44,140 nucleotides of DNA from Klebsormidium nitens (lineage: Eukaryota; Streptophyta; Klebsormidiophyceae; Klebsormidiales; Klebsormidiaceae): positions 1 to 44,140 of the forward strand of contig DF237546.1 in assembly GCA_000708835.1 (NCBI GenBank), given 5' to 3'. This document shows, in pieces, positions 43,821-44,140 of the stretch (the stretch's first letter is position 1; every line of letters begins with the position of its first letter). The position numbers and the translations under genes are program-made. Under the pieces are notes generated by a model. The model did no database searches. It had not been told where the DNA came from and was given only the letters and a program-made list of their open reading frames with translations.

Positions 43821-44140
43821 TCGGGCGGCCTATGTTTAGCAACGGAAAAAGAAATGCATTAGCCCTGCTGAGGCCCCTATATCACAACAAGCACTTGTCC
43901 GGACCGGCCTCAAAAGAGCTTGTGTTGTCACAGAAAGCAAGGAGCCCTGATGCATCAAAATCACGAACAGCCTCCCTCATTAATTCTAGCGTCTTTGGAT
44001 AATTTGGCCAGATTATCTGGTGTATATCCTGATCCCTATGTCATTTTTACCAAACGGAATAATCCACTTGAGATCATCATCTCAAAAAATACGACCCACG
44101 TGACTCACAATTCCAAAATACCATGTATAATCCGCGATTG
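43821..44140. other. Right end, no gene seen
   Basis: AT-rich sequence upstream of the - strand frame, probably containing its promoter. No further gene is supported before the window ends. Confidence 0.4.

Overview
This window is nuclear DNA of a eukaryote. Nearly every gene is cut by many short GT-AG introns whose phases can be followed exon to exon, codon use is moderately GC-rich, and the assembly carries an N gap. The gene set (an EF-hand EML-type WD-repeat protein, a secreted globin-like protein with a cysteine-rich tail, and large primase-helicase and Crinkler-type genes) suggests an alga. A streptophyte alga of the Klebsormidium type is my best guess, but this is inference and no single feature proves it.

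Left part (0.7-15.2 kb): an intact 15-exon EML-family gene on the + strand (706-11020; the exons sum to exactly 1,588 codons plus stop), ending in a long disordered tail with imperfect ~55-residue repeats. It is followed by a 2-exon gene on the - strand (15158-12638) for a secreted, truncated-haemoglobin-like protein with two copies of a P-N-x-C-x-N cysteine motif.

Middle (15.2-20.1 kb): gene-poor sequence with an assembly gap, GTACC-rich palindromic runs, a GGGCCC-rich block and two foldback sequences. A decayed proline-rich reading frame follows at 20.1-21.05 kb.

Right part (21.0-42.4 kb): the most notable region. Two large genes lie in tandem on the + strand. They start with the same five-exon module: a basic N-terminal exon of exactly 322 nt in both, an EsV-1-7-like zinc-binding exon, a short charged helical exon, a linker exon, and an exon carrying a 2A-like GGVExNPGP motif. 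After the 2A-like motif they differ completely. Gene A (21470-27923) carries a Crinkler-type P-loop NTPase followed by a restriction-endonuclease-like domain. Gene B (29584-42443, about 20 exons, about 2,000 residues) carries a HIRAN domain, acidic linkers, a UL52-like archaeo-eukaryotic primase and a UL9-like superfamily 2 helicase. The upstream flank is duplicated too, and the introns of both genes are seeded with about 19 copies of a 56-bp near-perfect palindrome (TGTACCAAG...CTTGGTACA around TTCTAGAA), in roughly 105-bp tandem arrays in intron 1 of each gene. Together this looks like a mobile or virus-derived family in which a common, probably co-translationally released header is attached to interchangeable nucleic-acid enzymes.

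Right end (42.7-43.8 kb): two convergent intronless reading frames of AT-richer composition that I do not recognise; they could be a remnant of another genome.
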